A stretch of DNA of 64,000 nt from Clostridium sulfidigenes (GCF_000732635.1 NZ_JPMD01000017.1:1-64000), one strand, 5' to 3'; counted from the stretch's first letter, positions 37,120 to 46,466 are shown. The notes: a model not told the origin generated them from the sequence alone. Program-made: numbers and translations.

Positions 37120-38436
37120 ATGGACGGGAGCCCCAGTGGCAGTTTTATTCTAATCTTTTTACTAATCTTAATAAATGCTTTCTTTGCATCTGCAGAGATG
37201 GCAATTGTATCTTTAAACAAAACTAAACTAAATCTTTTAGCGGATGAAGGTAATAAGAAGGCCTTACTTCTTCAAAAAATTTTAAAGGATCCTAATAATT
37301 TCTTATCTACTATCCAAGTAGGAATTACCTTTGCAGGTTTCTTTGCATCTGCTTCAGCAGCTACATCTATTTCTGTAGGCTTTTCAGATACACTATCTGG
37401 ATTTGGTATACCATACAGTGATAAAATAGCTCTAGTTGTTATAACCTTGCTTATATCTTATCTAACGTTAGTTCTAGGAGAACTAGTTCCAAAGAGAATA
37501 GCTCTTCAAAATTCAGAGAAGGTAGCTATGTTTTCTATAAAAGCTATAGTTCTTATAGCTAAATTTACTAAACCTTTCGTATGGTTTTTATCTTGCTCCA
37601 CTAATCTTATAATGAAACTCTTTGGAATTAAGACAGATGGTATGGAAGATCAGGTTTCAAGAGAAGAAATCAGAAGTCTTATTGAAATTGGCCAAGAACA
37701 GGGCGCTATTAATAAGATAGAACGTGAGATGATTGATGGTATAATTGAGTTTGATGACACCATGGCTAAAGAAATTATGACACCAAGAACAGAGGCTTAT
37801 CTACTAGAAGTAAATGATTCCATTAAAGACAACATAAGTTATATCCTGAGTGAAAGTTTTTCTAGAATACCTGTCTATGATAAGGACTTTGATAATATTG
37901 TAGGCGTGCTTTATATGAAAGATATATTTGCAAGTATAGTAGAAAAGGGCATAGATAATATTTCTATTAAAGATATAATGAAAAAACCTTATTTTGTTCC
38001 TGAGACAAATTCTATTGATAATTTATTCAGAGAACTTCAGACAAACAGGAATCATATGGCTATATTAATAGATGAATATGGTGGATTTTCAGGTATTGTT
38101 ACCATAGAAGACATTATTGAAGAAGTAATGGGAGAAATTTGTGATGAATATGATGATGAACAACCTGAAATAGAAAAAGTAGATGAGGAAAACTATATAG
38201 TTAGTGGATTACTTACTCTATCTGATTTGAATGATTTTTTAAATCTCTCTTTAGATTCAGAGGTTGCAGATACCATAGGTGGTTTATTCCTTGAAACCTT
38301 TGGAACTTTCCCTAAGGACACAAATAACCATCAAGTTCAAATAGATAATGTAACCCTAAAACTTTTAGCCTTAGATGATAGAAGAATAGATAAGATTCAT
38401 CTTATAATAAATAAAAGCAACAACATTGAATTTTAA
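37120..38436 (+). CDS. CNNM/CorC family transporter (HlyC/CorC-type)
   Basis: 438 residues. CNNM/DUF21 membrane domain with four hydrophobic segments (about 8-200), two CBS domains (about 215-335, beginning at EIMTPRTEAYLL), and a CorC_HlyC C-terminal domain (about 350-435, EENYIVSGLLTLSDLN). Related proteins take part in Mg2+ or Co2+ efflux and resistance; older annotation as hemolysin is misleading. AAGGGGGAATATAAG precedes the ATG. Monocistronic. Confidence 0.88.
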   Translation: MDGSPSGSFILIFLLILINAFFASAEMAIVSLNKTKLNLLADEGNKKALLLQKILKDPNNFLSTIQVGITFAGFFASASAATSISVGFSDTLSGFGIPYSDKIALVVITLLISYLTLVLGELVPKRIALQNSEKVAMFSIKAIVLIAKFTKPFVWFLSCSTNLIMKLFGIKTDGMEDQVSREEIRSLIEIGQEQGAINKIEREMIDGIIEFDDTMAKEIMTPRTEAYLLEVNDSIKDNISYILSESFSRIPVYDKDFDNIVGVLYMKDIFASIVEKGIDNISIKDIMKKPYFVPETNSIDNLFRELQTNRNHMAILIDEYGGFSGIVTIEDIIEEVMGEICDEYDDEQPEIEKVDEENYIVSGLLTLSDLNDFLNLSLDSEVADTIGGLFLETFGTFPKDTNNHQVQIDNVTLKLLALDDRRIDKIHLIINKSNNIEF

Positions 38437-38469
38437 TTTAAAGTAATTACTTAAATTGAATATAAATTT

Positions 38470-38567
38470 GGCTATCTAAAAAAACTAATACCATTAAATA
38501 AATTTACACTTATATTGTTAGGTGCAAATTTATTTTTATAGTATTAGTTAATTATTTGAAGATAGCC
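38470..38567. terminator. Long composite hairpin, probable bidirectional terminator
   Basis: GGCTATCT (38470-38477) and AGATAGCC (38560-38567) enclose ACTAATAC/GTATTAGT and ATAAATTT/AAATTTAT arms, giving one extended hairpin of about 98 nt between convergent genes. TTTTTT follows on the plus strand. Confidence 0.65.
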
Positions 38568-38578
38568 TTTTTTATTAA

Positions 38579-40321
38579 TTATTCAAACTGAGAATTATAT
38601 AATTGACTATAAAAACCCTTTTGTTTTAATAACTCCACATGATTTCCTTGTTCAACTATATTCCCATTATTAACCACTAGAATATGATCTGCATTCCTTA
38701 TGGTAGAAAGCCTATGTGCAATTACAAAGCAGGTTTTATCCCTCATTAAATTTCTCATGGCTTGCTGAATTTGAACTTCTGTTCTAGTATCAACATTAGA
38801 AGTTGCTTCATCTAAAATAAGCATCTTTGCATCCAAAAGCATAGCCCTTGCTATGGTTAGTAATTGTTTTTGTCCTTTAGATACATTAGCTCCATCATCA
38901 GTAATTACTGTATCATAGCCCTTAGGAAGTCTTTTTATATATGAATGAATTTTAGCTGCCTTAGCTGCTTCTACCACATCTTCCATAGTTGCATTTTCAT
39001 TGCCATAAGCAATATTTTCAAATATACTTCCTTCAAATAGCCATGTATCTTGAAGTACCATAGCATAAGCTTTTCTTAAACTCTTACGTGTAACCTGTGA
39101 TATTGAATTTTCATCTACCTTAATATCCCCTTCATTAACATCATAGAACCTCATGAGAAGATTAATTAAAGTAGTTTTTCCTGCTCCTGTAGGGCCTACT
39201 ATAGCAATCATACTTCCAGCAGGTACATTCATACTAAGATTCTTAAGAATAATCTTATTCTTATTATATCCAAAGGAAATATTCTCTACCTTCACATTTC
39301 CTTCCATATCCACAAGCTCTTTAGCTCCTTCCTTATCTGCTACCTCTGACAACTCATCCATTAATTGAAAAATTCTTTCAGCAGCAGAAAGTGAGGATTG
39401 AAATTCTCCCATGATATTAGCAGCTTCATTAATAGGTCCTGAAAATTTTCTAGAATATAGTACAAAGGAAGATATGTTTCCTAAAGTCATTTGTCCAAAA
39501 AGATACATAATAGCCCCAAAAATACTGATAAGAGTTAGGGATAAATTATTCATAAAGTTAACTGAAGGACCAACCATAGAACCATAATAATCAGCACGAT
39601 AATAAGCATTTACTGCTTCTTCATTTTTACTTGCAAATTTTTTCTTTGTGTTTTCTTCTTGATGATAAGCCTTTAAAGTCTTTTGACCTGATACAAACTC
39701 CTCTACCATTCCATTAAGTTCCCCTAATTTTCTTGAACGATTACGAAACATTGGTCTTGTTACCCTGGTTATTCTTTTAGTAAGTATAATAGACATAGGA
39801 ACTGTAAATACAAATACTAAAACTAACTTTTCAGATATCATAACCATAGACCCAAAGGATATAATCACAGTAATTATACTTGAGCAAATGCTCACTAAAT
39901 CAGATGTTAAGGTAGAATTTAAAGTATCCACATCATAGGAAATTTTACTTATGATATCTCCTGTTGCATGGGTATCAAAATATCCCACTGGAAGAGATAA
40001 TAATCTATCAAATAAATCTTTTCTTAGTCTATAGGATATTCTCTTACTAATTTCTAGCATAAGTACTGATAAAATATAAGCTAATATAGAAGATAAAATA
40101 TAAAATCCAATCATAAGTCCACAGTAATAATATATCTTAGAAAAATTTACTGCCCCTCTTCCAACATTTATATTATCTATAGCATAACCTGATAACATTG
40201 GACCAATTAAGGCAAATACGTTAGAGCCTATGGATAATATAATTGCTATGATAATTAATATCTTATATTCAAATAAATAGGACATTACTCTTTTTAATGT
40301 ATTCCTTTTTCTATCTTTCAT
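38579..40321 (-). CDS. Multidrug ABC exporter half-transporter, subunit 2
   Basis: 580 residues: six-helix membrane domain (about 15-310) fused to an ATPase. Walker A GPTGAGKTT near 373, signature VSKGQKQLL near 474 and Walker B MLILDEATS near 494. The signature starts VSKGQ rather than LSGGQ, a common asymmetry in heterodimeric exporters such as BmrCD/LmrCD. The other half is encoded immediately upstream (41-bp gap), so the two should form a heterodimer. Substrates unknown. Confidence 0.9.
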   Translation of the reverse strand: MKDRKRNTLKRVMSYLFEYKILIIIAIILSIGSNVFALIGPMLSGYAIDNINVGRGAVNFSKIYYYCGLMIGFYILSSILAYILSVLMLEISKRISYRLRKDLFDRLLSLPVGYFDTHATGDIISKISYDVDTLNSTLTSDLVSICSSIITVIISFGSMVMISEKLVLVFVFTVPMSIILTKRITRVTRPMFRNRSRKLGELNGMVEEFVSGQKTLKAYHQEENTKKKFASKNEEAVNAYYRADYYGSMVGPSVNFMNNLSLTLISIFGAIMYLFGQMTLGNISSFVLYSRKFSGPINEAANIMGEFQSSLSAAERIFQLMDELSEVADKEGAKELVDMEGNVKVENISFGYNKNKIILKNLSMNVPAGSMIAIVGPTGAGKTTLINLLMRFYDVNEGDIKVDENSISQVTRKSLRKAYAMVLQDTWLFEGSIFENIAYGNENATMEDVVEAAKAAKIHSYIKRLPKGYDTVITDDGANVSKGQKQLLTIARAMLLDAKMLILDEATSNVDTRTEVQIQQAMRNLMRDKTCFVIAHRLSTIRNADHILVVNNGNIVEQGNHVELLKQKGFYSQLYNSQFE

Positions 40322-40362
40322 ATATTATAAATGTCCTCCCTTTTTACTTTGATTTCCATAAC

Positions 40363-42066
40363 TTACTCTCCCATCTGAGACTTATGAATTTCTTTGTATA
40401 CATCACAACTTTCAATAAGTTCTTCATGAGTTCCATACCCTACAACATAACCATCTTCTAATACACAGATTTGGTCTGCATTAAAAATCGAACTAATTCT
40501 TTGAGCAATCATTATAGTTGTAGTATCTTTAAAATGTTCTGTAAGATTTTTTCTTAGTACAGCGTCTGTCTTATAATCTAAAGCACTAGAAGAATCATCT
40601 AAAATTAATATTTCTGGGTGTGCTGCTATGGCTCTGGCTATAAGCATTCTTTGTTTTTGTCCACCACTTAAATCTGCACCTCTTACTGCAACTTTAGTAT
40701 TAAAGCCTTCTGCCTTGCCTTCAATAAACTCAGTTGCCTTAGCATAATCTGCTGCTGATCTTATAGCACTATTCTCTAGAGTTCTTCCAAACCTAATGTT
40801 TTCATAAATTGTATCCGTGCTTATAAAATCGTTTTGAAATACCACTCCAAACTTTTCTCTTAATTTTTTCATATTAATAGATCTAATATCTTGTCCATTT
40901 ATATAAATAGAACCCTGATCTACATCATAAAATCTCATTAATAATTTAATTAAAGTAGATTTTCCTGAGCCTGTAGCCCCTATAATACCTAGAGTTTCAC
41001 CTTTTTTAACTCCAAAGGTTATATTACTCACATTTTCTTCTTTATGATTATAAGAAAAAGAGACATTTCTAAATTCAATAGCATAATCTGTATTTATAAT
41101 TGGTATGTTCCTAATTGGTAATTCTTCTTTCTCATTTAGTATTTCGGTAATACGCTTTGCGGAAGCACTTGCTTTGGAGTAATTAGTAAATACTCTAGAA
41201 ATAAATAAAAGGGAATTTAATATTAAAGTTACATATGTTAAAAATGCAATTATTGCTCCTGGTTTAATGGCTCCACTATTTACTCTGTAAGCTCCAGCCA
41301 AAATAACAAATACTGTCCCCACATTTAAGCAAAGGTTCATTACTGGATTTAGTATAGCCATAACCATACCACTCTTCTTTTCTTGAATTACTGTAGCATC
41401 ATTCCGAGCATTAAATCTTTCCTTCTCATGTTCTTCCTTTGATAAAGCCTTAATTACACGAATTCCTGTAACATCTTCACGAACTACACGTACAAAATCA
41501 TCTACTTTTTTCTGAACAATTGAATACATAGGGATACCTACTTTTGATATGTACATAATAGTGATAAAAATAATAGGCATTACTGAAATCATTACTAAAG
41601 TTAGTAATGGATCTAATGTCAATGTTATAATTATTCCACCAATAAGCATTATTGGAGCTCTAATACCTAGTCTTTGCATCATTCCCACCATCTGATGGAT
41701 GTTATAAGTATCCGTGGTAGCTCTAGAAATTAAAGAAGGTAGTGTAAAAGCATCCACTTGTCTATCAGAAAGACATATCATTTTAGAGAATAAATCATTT
41801 CTAACTCGCTCTGTGGTATCTCTTGCCACCTTTGAAGCCATTCTGTTAGCTAATATATTAAAAGTTACTGCACAAATGGCACATAAAAGCATAATTCCAC
41901 CCCAAATTAAAATTAGAGATACCTGCTTTAATGGAATAATTTCATCAATCATATAAGACAAAATCCATGGAATTGCTAGTTCTACAATAGTTCCAGTAAA
42001 CTTTATTGAAAATCCTATAAGCATGTTTACTCTATAAGGTTTTAAATACTTAAATATTTGCTTCAT
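40363..42066 (-). CDS. Multidrug ABC exporter half-transporter, subunit 1
   Basis: 567 residues: six-helix membrane domain (about 10-305) and ATPase with Walker A GATGSGKST near 361, signature LSGGQKQRM near 462 and Walker B ILILDDSSS near 482. The Walker-B-adjacent residue is Asp where the partner has Glu, so this half likely holds the degenerate ATP site of the heterodimer. A perfect 20-bp palindrome ends inside the ribosome site AAAGGTGG of this gene, suggesting post-transcriptional or operator control. Confidence 0.9.
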   Translation of the reverse strand: MKQIFKYLKPYRVNMLIGFSIKFTGTIVELAIPWILSYMIDEIIPLKQVSLILIWGGIMLLCAICAVTFNILANRMASKVARDTTERVRNDLFSKMICLSDRQVDAFTLPSLISRATTDTYNIHQMVGMMQRLGIRAPIMLIGGIIITLTLDPLLTLVMISVMPIIFITIMYISKVGIPMYSIVQKKVDDFVRVVREDVTGIRVIKALSKEEHEKERFNARNDATVIQEKKSGMVMAILNPVMNLCLNVGTVFVILAGAYRVNSGAIKPGAIIAFLTYVTLILNSLLFISRVFTNYSKASASAKRITEILNEKEELPIRNIPIINTDYAIEFRNVSFSYNHKEENVSNITFGVKKGETLGIIGATGSGKSTLIKLLMRFYDVDQGSIYINGQDIRSINMKKLREKFGVVFQNDFISTDTIYENIRFGRTLENSAIRSAADYAKATEFIEGKAEGFNTKVAVRGADLSGGQKQRMLIARAIAAHPEILILDDSSSALDYKTDAVLRKNLTEHFKDTTTIMIAQRISSIFNADQICVLEDGYVVGYGTHEELIESCDVYKEIHKSQMGE

Positions 42067-42076
42067 AATATTCCAC

Positions 42077-42125
42077 CTTTAAGATATAATATATTTCGTT
42101 TTCCTAAATATATTATATCTTAAAG
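42077..42125 (-). promoter_or_regulatory. Perfect 20-bp palindrome abutting the exporter ribosome site
   Basis: Arms 42077-42096 and 42106-42125 (CTTTAAGATATAATATATTT and its exact complement) flank a 9-nt loop. The last AAAG of the hairpin is the start of the ribosome site AAAGGTGG at 42073-42080. Each arm includes TATAAT, so it may instead be an operator over a -10 box. No long U tract follows, so it is not a standard terminator. Confidence 0.6.
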
Positions 42126-42234
42126 TTTTTAAAAAATCTATTTTAAAATTCAGAAATTTGCTTTAGCAATTTATAGTTCTAAAGGTTTACCTAATAATTT
42201 TTAGATGATAGAATAATAAGAATAAGGAGGTGCC

Positions 42235-42963
42235 ATGTTGAGAGAAATAGATTATATGGCTATAGATGCTGATAATAATCAGGATCTATTAAATAGTTTC
42301 ATTGAGCAAAATGAATTGTTTATTTTGAAATGTACATCAAGAATAACCCGAAAATACATAACTAAAAGTGATGATGAATGGTCTGTTTCACTTCAGGCAT
42401 TTGTACAAGCAATTAAAGGCTACGAATTAATTAAAGGAAATTTTCTCAGTTTTGCCGAGCTTATAATTCGTAGGCGTCTTATTGATTATCTTAGGCTTCA
42501 GAAGAAATATAACTTAGAATTATCCGTAAATCCTGCCATATTTAATTGTCAGTTAGACGAAAATGAAAATGATAAAGATATTGCACTTGGACTTGCAGTA
42601 GCAGAAAAGATAATTCACCAAGAAAATTATACACTAAAATTTGAGATTGAAGCTGCAAATGAAGTATTTTTCTATTATGGCTTTTCTTTTTTAGATTTAT
42701 CTACATGTTCACCTAAAGCTAAAAAGACAAAGTCGTCCTGTGCAAAAGTTGTAGTATATTTACTCAATAACCCAATATTAATTAATGAATTACAAAGTTC
42801 AAAACAACTACCATTAAAAATAATTGAAAAAAATTTAAATGTACCCCGAAAAATATTAGAACGTCACCGAAAATATATAATAGCAGCAGTAGAGATACTA
42901 TCCGGAGAGTATCCAAATCTAGCTTACTATTTCAGGTACATCAGAGAGGAGATTAATAAATGA
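42235..42963 (+). CDS. sigI: RNA polymerase sigma factor SigI
   Basis: 242 residues, SigI family. A sigma-70 region 2-like part at about 20-90 (DDEWSVSLQAFVQAIKGYE, then FAELIIRRRLIDYLR) is followed by a SigI-type C-terminal helix-turn-helix (LPLKIIEKNLNVPRKILERHRKYI near 195-220). AAGGAGG lies four bases before the ATG. The next gene overlaps by 4 bp and encodes the cognate RsgI membrane anti-sigma factor. In clostridia such pairs respond to polysaccharides, heat or envelope signals. Confidence 0.92.
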   Translation: MLREIDYMAIDADNNQDLLNSFIEQNELFILKCTSRITRKYITKSDDEWSVSLQAFVQAIKGYELIKGNFLSFAELIIRRRLIDYLRLQKKYNLELSVNPAIFNCQLDENENDKDIALGLAVAEKIIHQENYTLKFEIEAANEVFFYYGFSFLDLSTCSPKAKKTKSSCAKVVVYLLNNPILINELQSSKQLPLKIIEKNLNVPRKILERHRKYIIAAVEILSGEYPNLAYYFRYIREEINK

Positions 42964-43940
42964 AATCTGTTGTTGTAGAAATCAAGGCTGGCTATGCTGC
43001 AGTCCTTTCTGAAGATGGCTGCATATCAAAAGTAAAAGATAAAAATTATATCGTTGGGCAGGTGATTGAGATGAAAAATAACAATTTGAAAAATATAAAT
43101 AAATTGGTAATGTGTTCTGCTTTAACAGCTATGATTGCAATTGTAGGAGGCATAACACTATGGGCCTATAAAACACCTTACTCCTATGTGAGTTTAGATG
43201 TAAATCCTTCTATTGAATATTCTTTAAATCGTTTTGACAAGGTAATTAGTATAACTGCAGTTAATGATGATGGTCAGGAAATTCTTAATGAACTTGAATT
43301 GGACAAGCTTGAAGATCAAAAAATTGAAGATGCAGTTGCTGAAACCGTTAATCAAATTAGTGAAGATGGTTATTTTGATAATAGCATTGATAATGACATT
43401 GATGGTGGAATTATTATTGCAACTTCTGGTGAAGATCAAGAAAAATCAGATGAACTTGCTGAAAAACTACAAGAAAGTTTAGAAACTGAAATTGAAGAAA
43501 TAGGTGAAGATATTACCCTTGAAACTATAAGTGTTGGATTTGAACGAGTACAAAAAGCCAAAGAACTTGGTGTAACACCAGGCAAACTAAATTTAGTTGA
43601 AAAACTACAAAATAGTTCTTCAAATCCAGAAAGCATTATTCTTGAAGAGTGGTTAAATAAACCTGTTAAAGAAATTATGAGTGCTATAAAGGAAAATAAG
43701 AAAGCTAAAATAGAACAAACTGAAACTTCTGATGAAGATGAATCTACTGAAGAATCAACTACAGATAGTACAGAAGTAGCAGATGAAATAAAAACTGATA
43801 AAGCCCTAACTAAAGAAGCTGAAAATACCAATGATACTAAAGCTACGCAGGAAAGAGCTAGCCAAAAATCTCAGAATAAAATAGAAAAAGCTACTAACAA
43901 GCTTGAAAAGACTGAGAATAAAGCTAATAAAAAAATCTGA
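42960..43940 (+). CDS. rsgI: RsgI-like membrane anti-sigma factor
   Basis: 326 residues as read. The cytoplasmic RsgI_N domain (about 1-50, beta-rich, VVVEIKAGYAAVLSEDG) binds SigI, one membrane helix spans about 58-78, then a conserved extracytoplasmic domain (AYKTPYSYVSLDVNPSIEYSLNR begins near 80) to about 235, and a Lys/Glu/Thr-rich tail. There is no carbohydrate-binding or enzymatic module, so the sensed signal is unclear. The tail ends at a TGA in an A-rich zone beyond which more of the same low-complexity coding text appears, see 43941-44084. Confidence 0.9.
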   Translation: MKSVVVEIKAGYAAVLSEDGCISKVKDKNYIVGQVIEMKNNNLKNINKLVMCSALTAMIAIVGGITLWAYKTPYSYVSLDVNPSIEYSLNRFDKVISITAVNDDGQEILNELELDKLEDQKIEDAVAETVNQISEDGYFDNSIDNDIDGGIIIATSGEDQEKSDELAEKLQESLETEIEEIGEDITLETISVGFERVQKAKELGVTPGKLNLVEKLQNSSSNPESIILEEWLNKPVKEIMSAIKENKKAKIEQTETSDEDESTEESTTDSTEVADEIKTDKALTKEAENTNDTKATQERASQKSQNKIEKATNKLEKTENKANKKI

Positions 43941-44084
43941 AGTAACTGAGAAAAAAAAATAACAACAATGCTGAAAAACCTAAAGAAAAAAATACCTAAC
44001 AAGCCTGAGAAATCTAAAGAAAAAACACCTAACAAACCTGAAAATCCAGGAAAAAAAGGTAATGAAAAATCAAATAAAAACTAA
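43941..44084 (+). other. Possible lost C-terminal tail of RsgI
   Basis: If one A is removed from each of three tracts (A7 at 43929-43935, A9 at 43951-43959, A7 at 43986-43992), rsgI continues as a Lys/Glu/Asn/Pro-rich tail (KEKIPNKPEK and SKEKTPNKPEN repeats) to TAA at 44082. The last part, from about 43993, is open in the original frame too. The repeat-like peptide supports former coding use. Confidence 0.5.
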
Positions 44085-44112
44085 TAATAGTTTTTATATA
44101 TATTACTTATAT

Positions 44113-44186
44113 AACTAAAGATAAAAATATAATTTAAACAAACTAAAGATAAAAACATAAATTAAATAAACTAAAGATAAAAACAT
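44113..44186. repeat. 28-bp tandem repeat, 2.6 copies
   Basis: AACTAAAGATAAAAA-type units start at 44113, 44141 and 44169 with an exact period of 28 bp and few mismatches. Non-coding, between rsgI and its terminator. Confidence 0.8.
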
Positions 44187-44196
44187 CGTAAAGTAC

Positions 44197-44247
44197 AAAA
44201 AAATACAAAGAGTATGCCCCTAATGCCCCCATACTCTTTGTATTTTT
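44197..44247. terminator. Bidirectional terminator of sigI-rsgI and the bio operon
   Basis: AAAAATACAAAGAGTAT and ATACTCTTTGTATTTTT form a 17-bp stem around a C-rich loop, with T tracts on both strands. Confidence 0.88.
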
Positions 44248-44268
44248 ATATGCCTATAAATATCCCTG

Positions 44269-44304
44269 AAACCCGCATAAACAGAACAACTATTTAACTA
44301 GTTT
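44269..44304 (-). repeat. Dispersed intergenic repeat, copy B
   Basis: Reverse complement reads AAACTAGTTAAATAGTTGTT, then a variable 7-mer and TGCGGGTTT, matching copy A at 38-81 minus its 8-bp duplication. It lies just outside a terminator, as copy A does. Confidence 0.55.
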
Positions 44305-44360
44305 AATAGTTAAATATCTATATATAATACTAGTTTAATATTTACATATTTATTTTACTG

Positions 44361-45722
44361 TTATTCTATTTTAAAATTATACTTAAAATATTCTTCTATA
44401 CTTTCAAAGCAAATATCTATCATAAATTCTATTTCATCTTTACTTATTACATAAGGAGGTATGAAATAAAGTACATCACCTATAGCTCTTAATAGTAACC
44501 CTTTCTTCAATGCTATTTTATAAATCTTATAACCTACTCTACTTTGCCAAGAATATCTCTCCTTGGTACCTCTATCCTTTACTATTTCAATAGCAGTTAT
44601 CATGCCTATACTTCTTACTTCTCCTATATGACTACAATTCTTTCCTCTTTCTATTGTAAGTTTTTCTATTAATCTTCCCTTAAATTTATTATTTTCTATT
44701 ATATTTTCTTCTTCAAATATTTTTAGATTTTCTAAAGCAATAGCACAAGCCATAGCATTTCCTGCATAGGTATGACTATGTAAAAAAGATTTTCTTTCTG
44801 AGTAATCAGCATAAAAACAATTATATATTTCATTAGTAGTCATAACTACAGACATTGGCATATATCCTGCAGAAATCCCCTTTGAAAGGCACATAAAATC
44901 TGGACTTATATCTGCATGATTACATGCAAACATCTCTCCTGTTCTTCCAAATCCCATGGCAATTTCGTCTACTATCAAATGTACATCATACTTATCACAA
45001 AGATTACGAAGCTTTTTAAGATAAATAGGTGAATAAATTTTCATTCCTGCTGCACCTTGAACCATTGGCTCAACTATTACAGCACTTATCTCTTCATGAT
45101 TTTCAACTAAACATTTTTCCATAGCTTCAAAGCATCTAGCACTACATTTATCTCTAGTACAGCCATATTTACACCTATAACAATCTGGTCCATCAATCCT
45201 AAGAGTATCTAAAAGTAAGGGTTTATATATCATATTAAAGGCATCAATATCACACACAGATAGAGCACCTAAAGTTTCTCCATGATAGGCATCACTTAAA
45301 GCTACAAATTTTTTCTTTTTAGTTTTATTTCTTTGCATATTATAGTGAAAGCTCATCTTTAAAGCTATTTCCACTGCAGAAGATCCATTATCTGAATAAA
45401 ATACTTTATTTAATCCTTCTGGTGTTATACTTACTAACTTTTCTGCTAAGTCAATAGCCGGTTTATTTGAAAAATTAGCAAAGATAACATGTTCTATTTC
45501 ATCAATTTGATTCTTTATGGCTTTATTTATTCTTTTATTGCTATGACCTAGGGTATTTGTCCACCAAGATGATATACAATCTAAATACTTATTTCCATGA
45601 ATATCATAAAGCCAAACACCTTCTCCTCTTTCAATAACTATAGGATTAAGCTCTTCGTAATCCTTCATCTGTGCACAAGGATGCCATATATATTCTAAAT
45701 CTCTTTTTACATAATCCTTCAT
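44361..45722 (-). CDS. bioA: Adenosylmethionine-8-amino-7-oxononanoate aminotransferase
   Basis: 453 residues, class-III PLP aminotransferase converting KAPA to DAPA with SAM as amino donor. IWHPCAQMKDYE near 12 and the YHGETLGALS loop near 147 are typical of BioA; the PLP lysine is in LSKGISAGYMP near 280, preceded by VDEIAMGFGRTG. AGGTG precedes the ATG. Last gene of the bioYBDA operon. No bioF or pimelate genes are in the window, so KAPA must be made elsewhere or imported. Confidence 0.94.
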   Translation of the reverse strand: MKDYVKRDLEYIWHPCAQMKDYEELNPIVIERGEGVWLYDIHGNKYLDCISSWWTNTLGHSNKRINKAIKNQIDEIEHVIFANFSNKPAIDLAEKLVSITPEGLNKVFYSDNGSSAVEIALKMSFHYNMQRNKTKKKKFVALSDAYHGETLGALSVCDIDAFNMIYKPLLLDTLRIDGPDCYRCKYGCTRDKCSARCFEAMEKCLVENHEEISAVIVEPMVQGAAGMKIYSPIYLKKLRNLCDKYDVHLIVDEIAMGFGRTGEMFACNHADISPDFMCLSKGISAGYMPMSVVMTTNEIYNCFYADYSERKSFLHSHTYAGNAMACAIALENLKIFEEENIIENNKFKGRLIEKLTIERGKNCSHIGEVRSIGMITAIEIVKDRGTKERYSWQSRVGYKIYKIALKKGLLLRAIGDVLYFIPPYVISKDEIEFMIDICFESIEEYFKYNFKIE

Positions 45723-45740
45723 ATAAACACCTACCCTTTA

Positions 45741-46466
45741 CTACAATTCTTCCATCCATTCTATAATACTTTTATCATTAAAAATCCTTGATGCAACAGT
45801 TCTTATATTATCTATATTACCTTTATCCAAGTTATCTATAGTTTTAAATTTACCTACAATAGAAATTCCAGTAAGTTTTCCTATAACCTTAATATTGTCT
45901 TGAGTTATATAATTGTCTTCATAATTATTTATAATAATTCCTTTTACTTTGATTCCCATGGACTCTATATATTTCACAGTAAGTACTGTGTGATTTATTG
46001 TTCCCACTCCACCTCTAGCTACAACCACGGTACTCATATTTAAATCCTTAATAAGGTCACCTAGTGTATATATTTCTTCATCTCGATTTATTAGAGGACA
46101 TATTATACCACCACTACCTTCTGTAATTATAAAATCATATTTTTCTTTTAGCTTCTCAAATTTAGCCTTTATAATATTTAGCTCAATAGGATTATCTTCT
46201 ATTTGGGCAGCTAAATGTGGAGATATCGCTGTCTTAAATATATATGGAGTTATATTTTCATAGGGTTCCTTTAATCCACTAACCTGGCTTACTAAGTCAG
46301 TATCTCCAGGAATTAGTTTATTACCTTCTTCTATAGCCCCACTTAAAGCTCCCTTAAAATATGTTGCTCTGTGCCCTTTACTTCTAAGGACATGAAGCAG
46401 TCCTGCAGTTACAACAGTTTTTCCTACATCTGTATCCGTTCCAACTACAAATATCCCCTTAGCCAT
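45741..46466 (-). CDS. bioD: Dethiobiotin synthetase
   Basis: 241 residues, ATP-dependent closure of DAPA to dethiobiotin. The P-loop [11 protein letters not shown] is at residues 8-18, with [10 protein letters not shown] near 116 and the family Mg2+/ATP residues. It starts inside the end of bioB (8-bp overlap), showing translational coupling, and is followed by bioA. Confidence 0.94.
   Translation of the reverse strand: MAKGIFVVGTDTDVGKTVVTAGLLHVLRSKGHRATYFKGALSGAIEEGNKLIPGDTDLVSQVSGLKEPYENITPYIFKTAISPHLAAQIEDNPIELNIIKAKFEKLKEKYDFIITEGSGGIICPLINRDEEIYTLGDLIKDLNMSTVVVARGGVGTINHTVLTVKYIESMGIKVKGIIINNYEDNYITQDNIKVIGKLTGISIVGKFKTIDNLDKGNIDNIRTVASRIFNDKSIIEWMEEL

Noticed and set aside
43436-43831. 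Minus-strand 131-codon Ser-rich ORF inside rsgI
   Set aside because: Mirror of the Glu/Lys/Thr-rich RsgI tail, a composition artefact.
44113-44186. Repeat block considered as a CRISPR array
   Set aside because: Units are head-to-tail with no unique spacers, and no cas genes are present.
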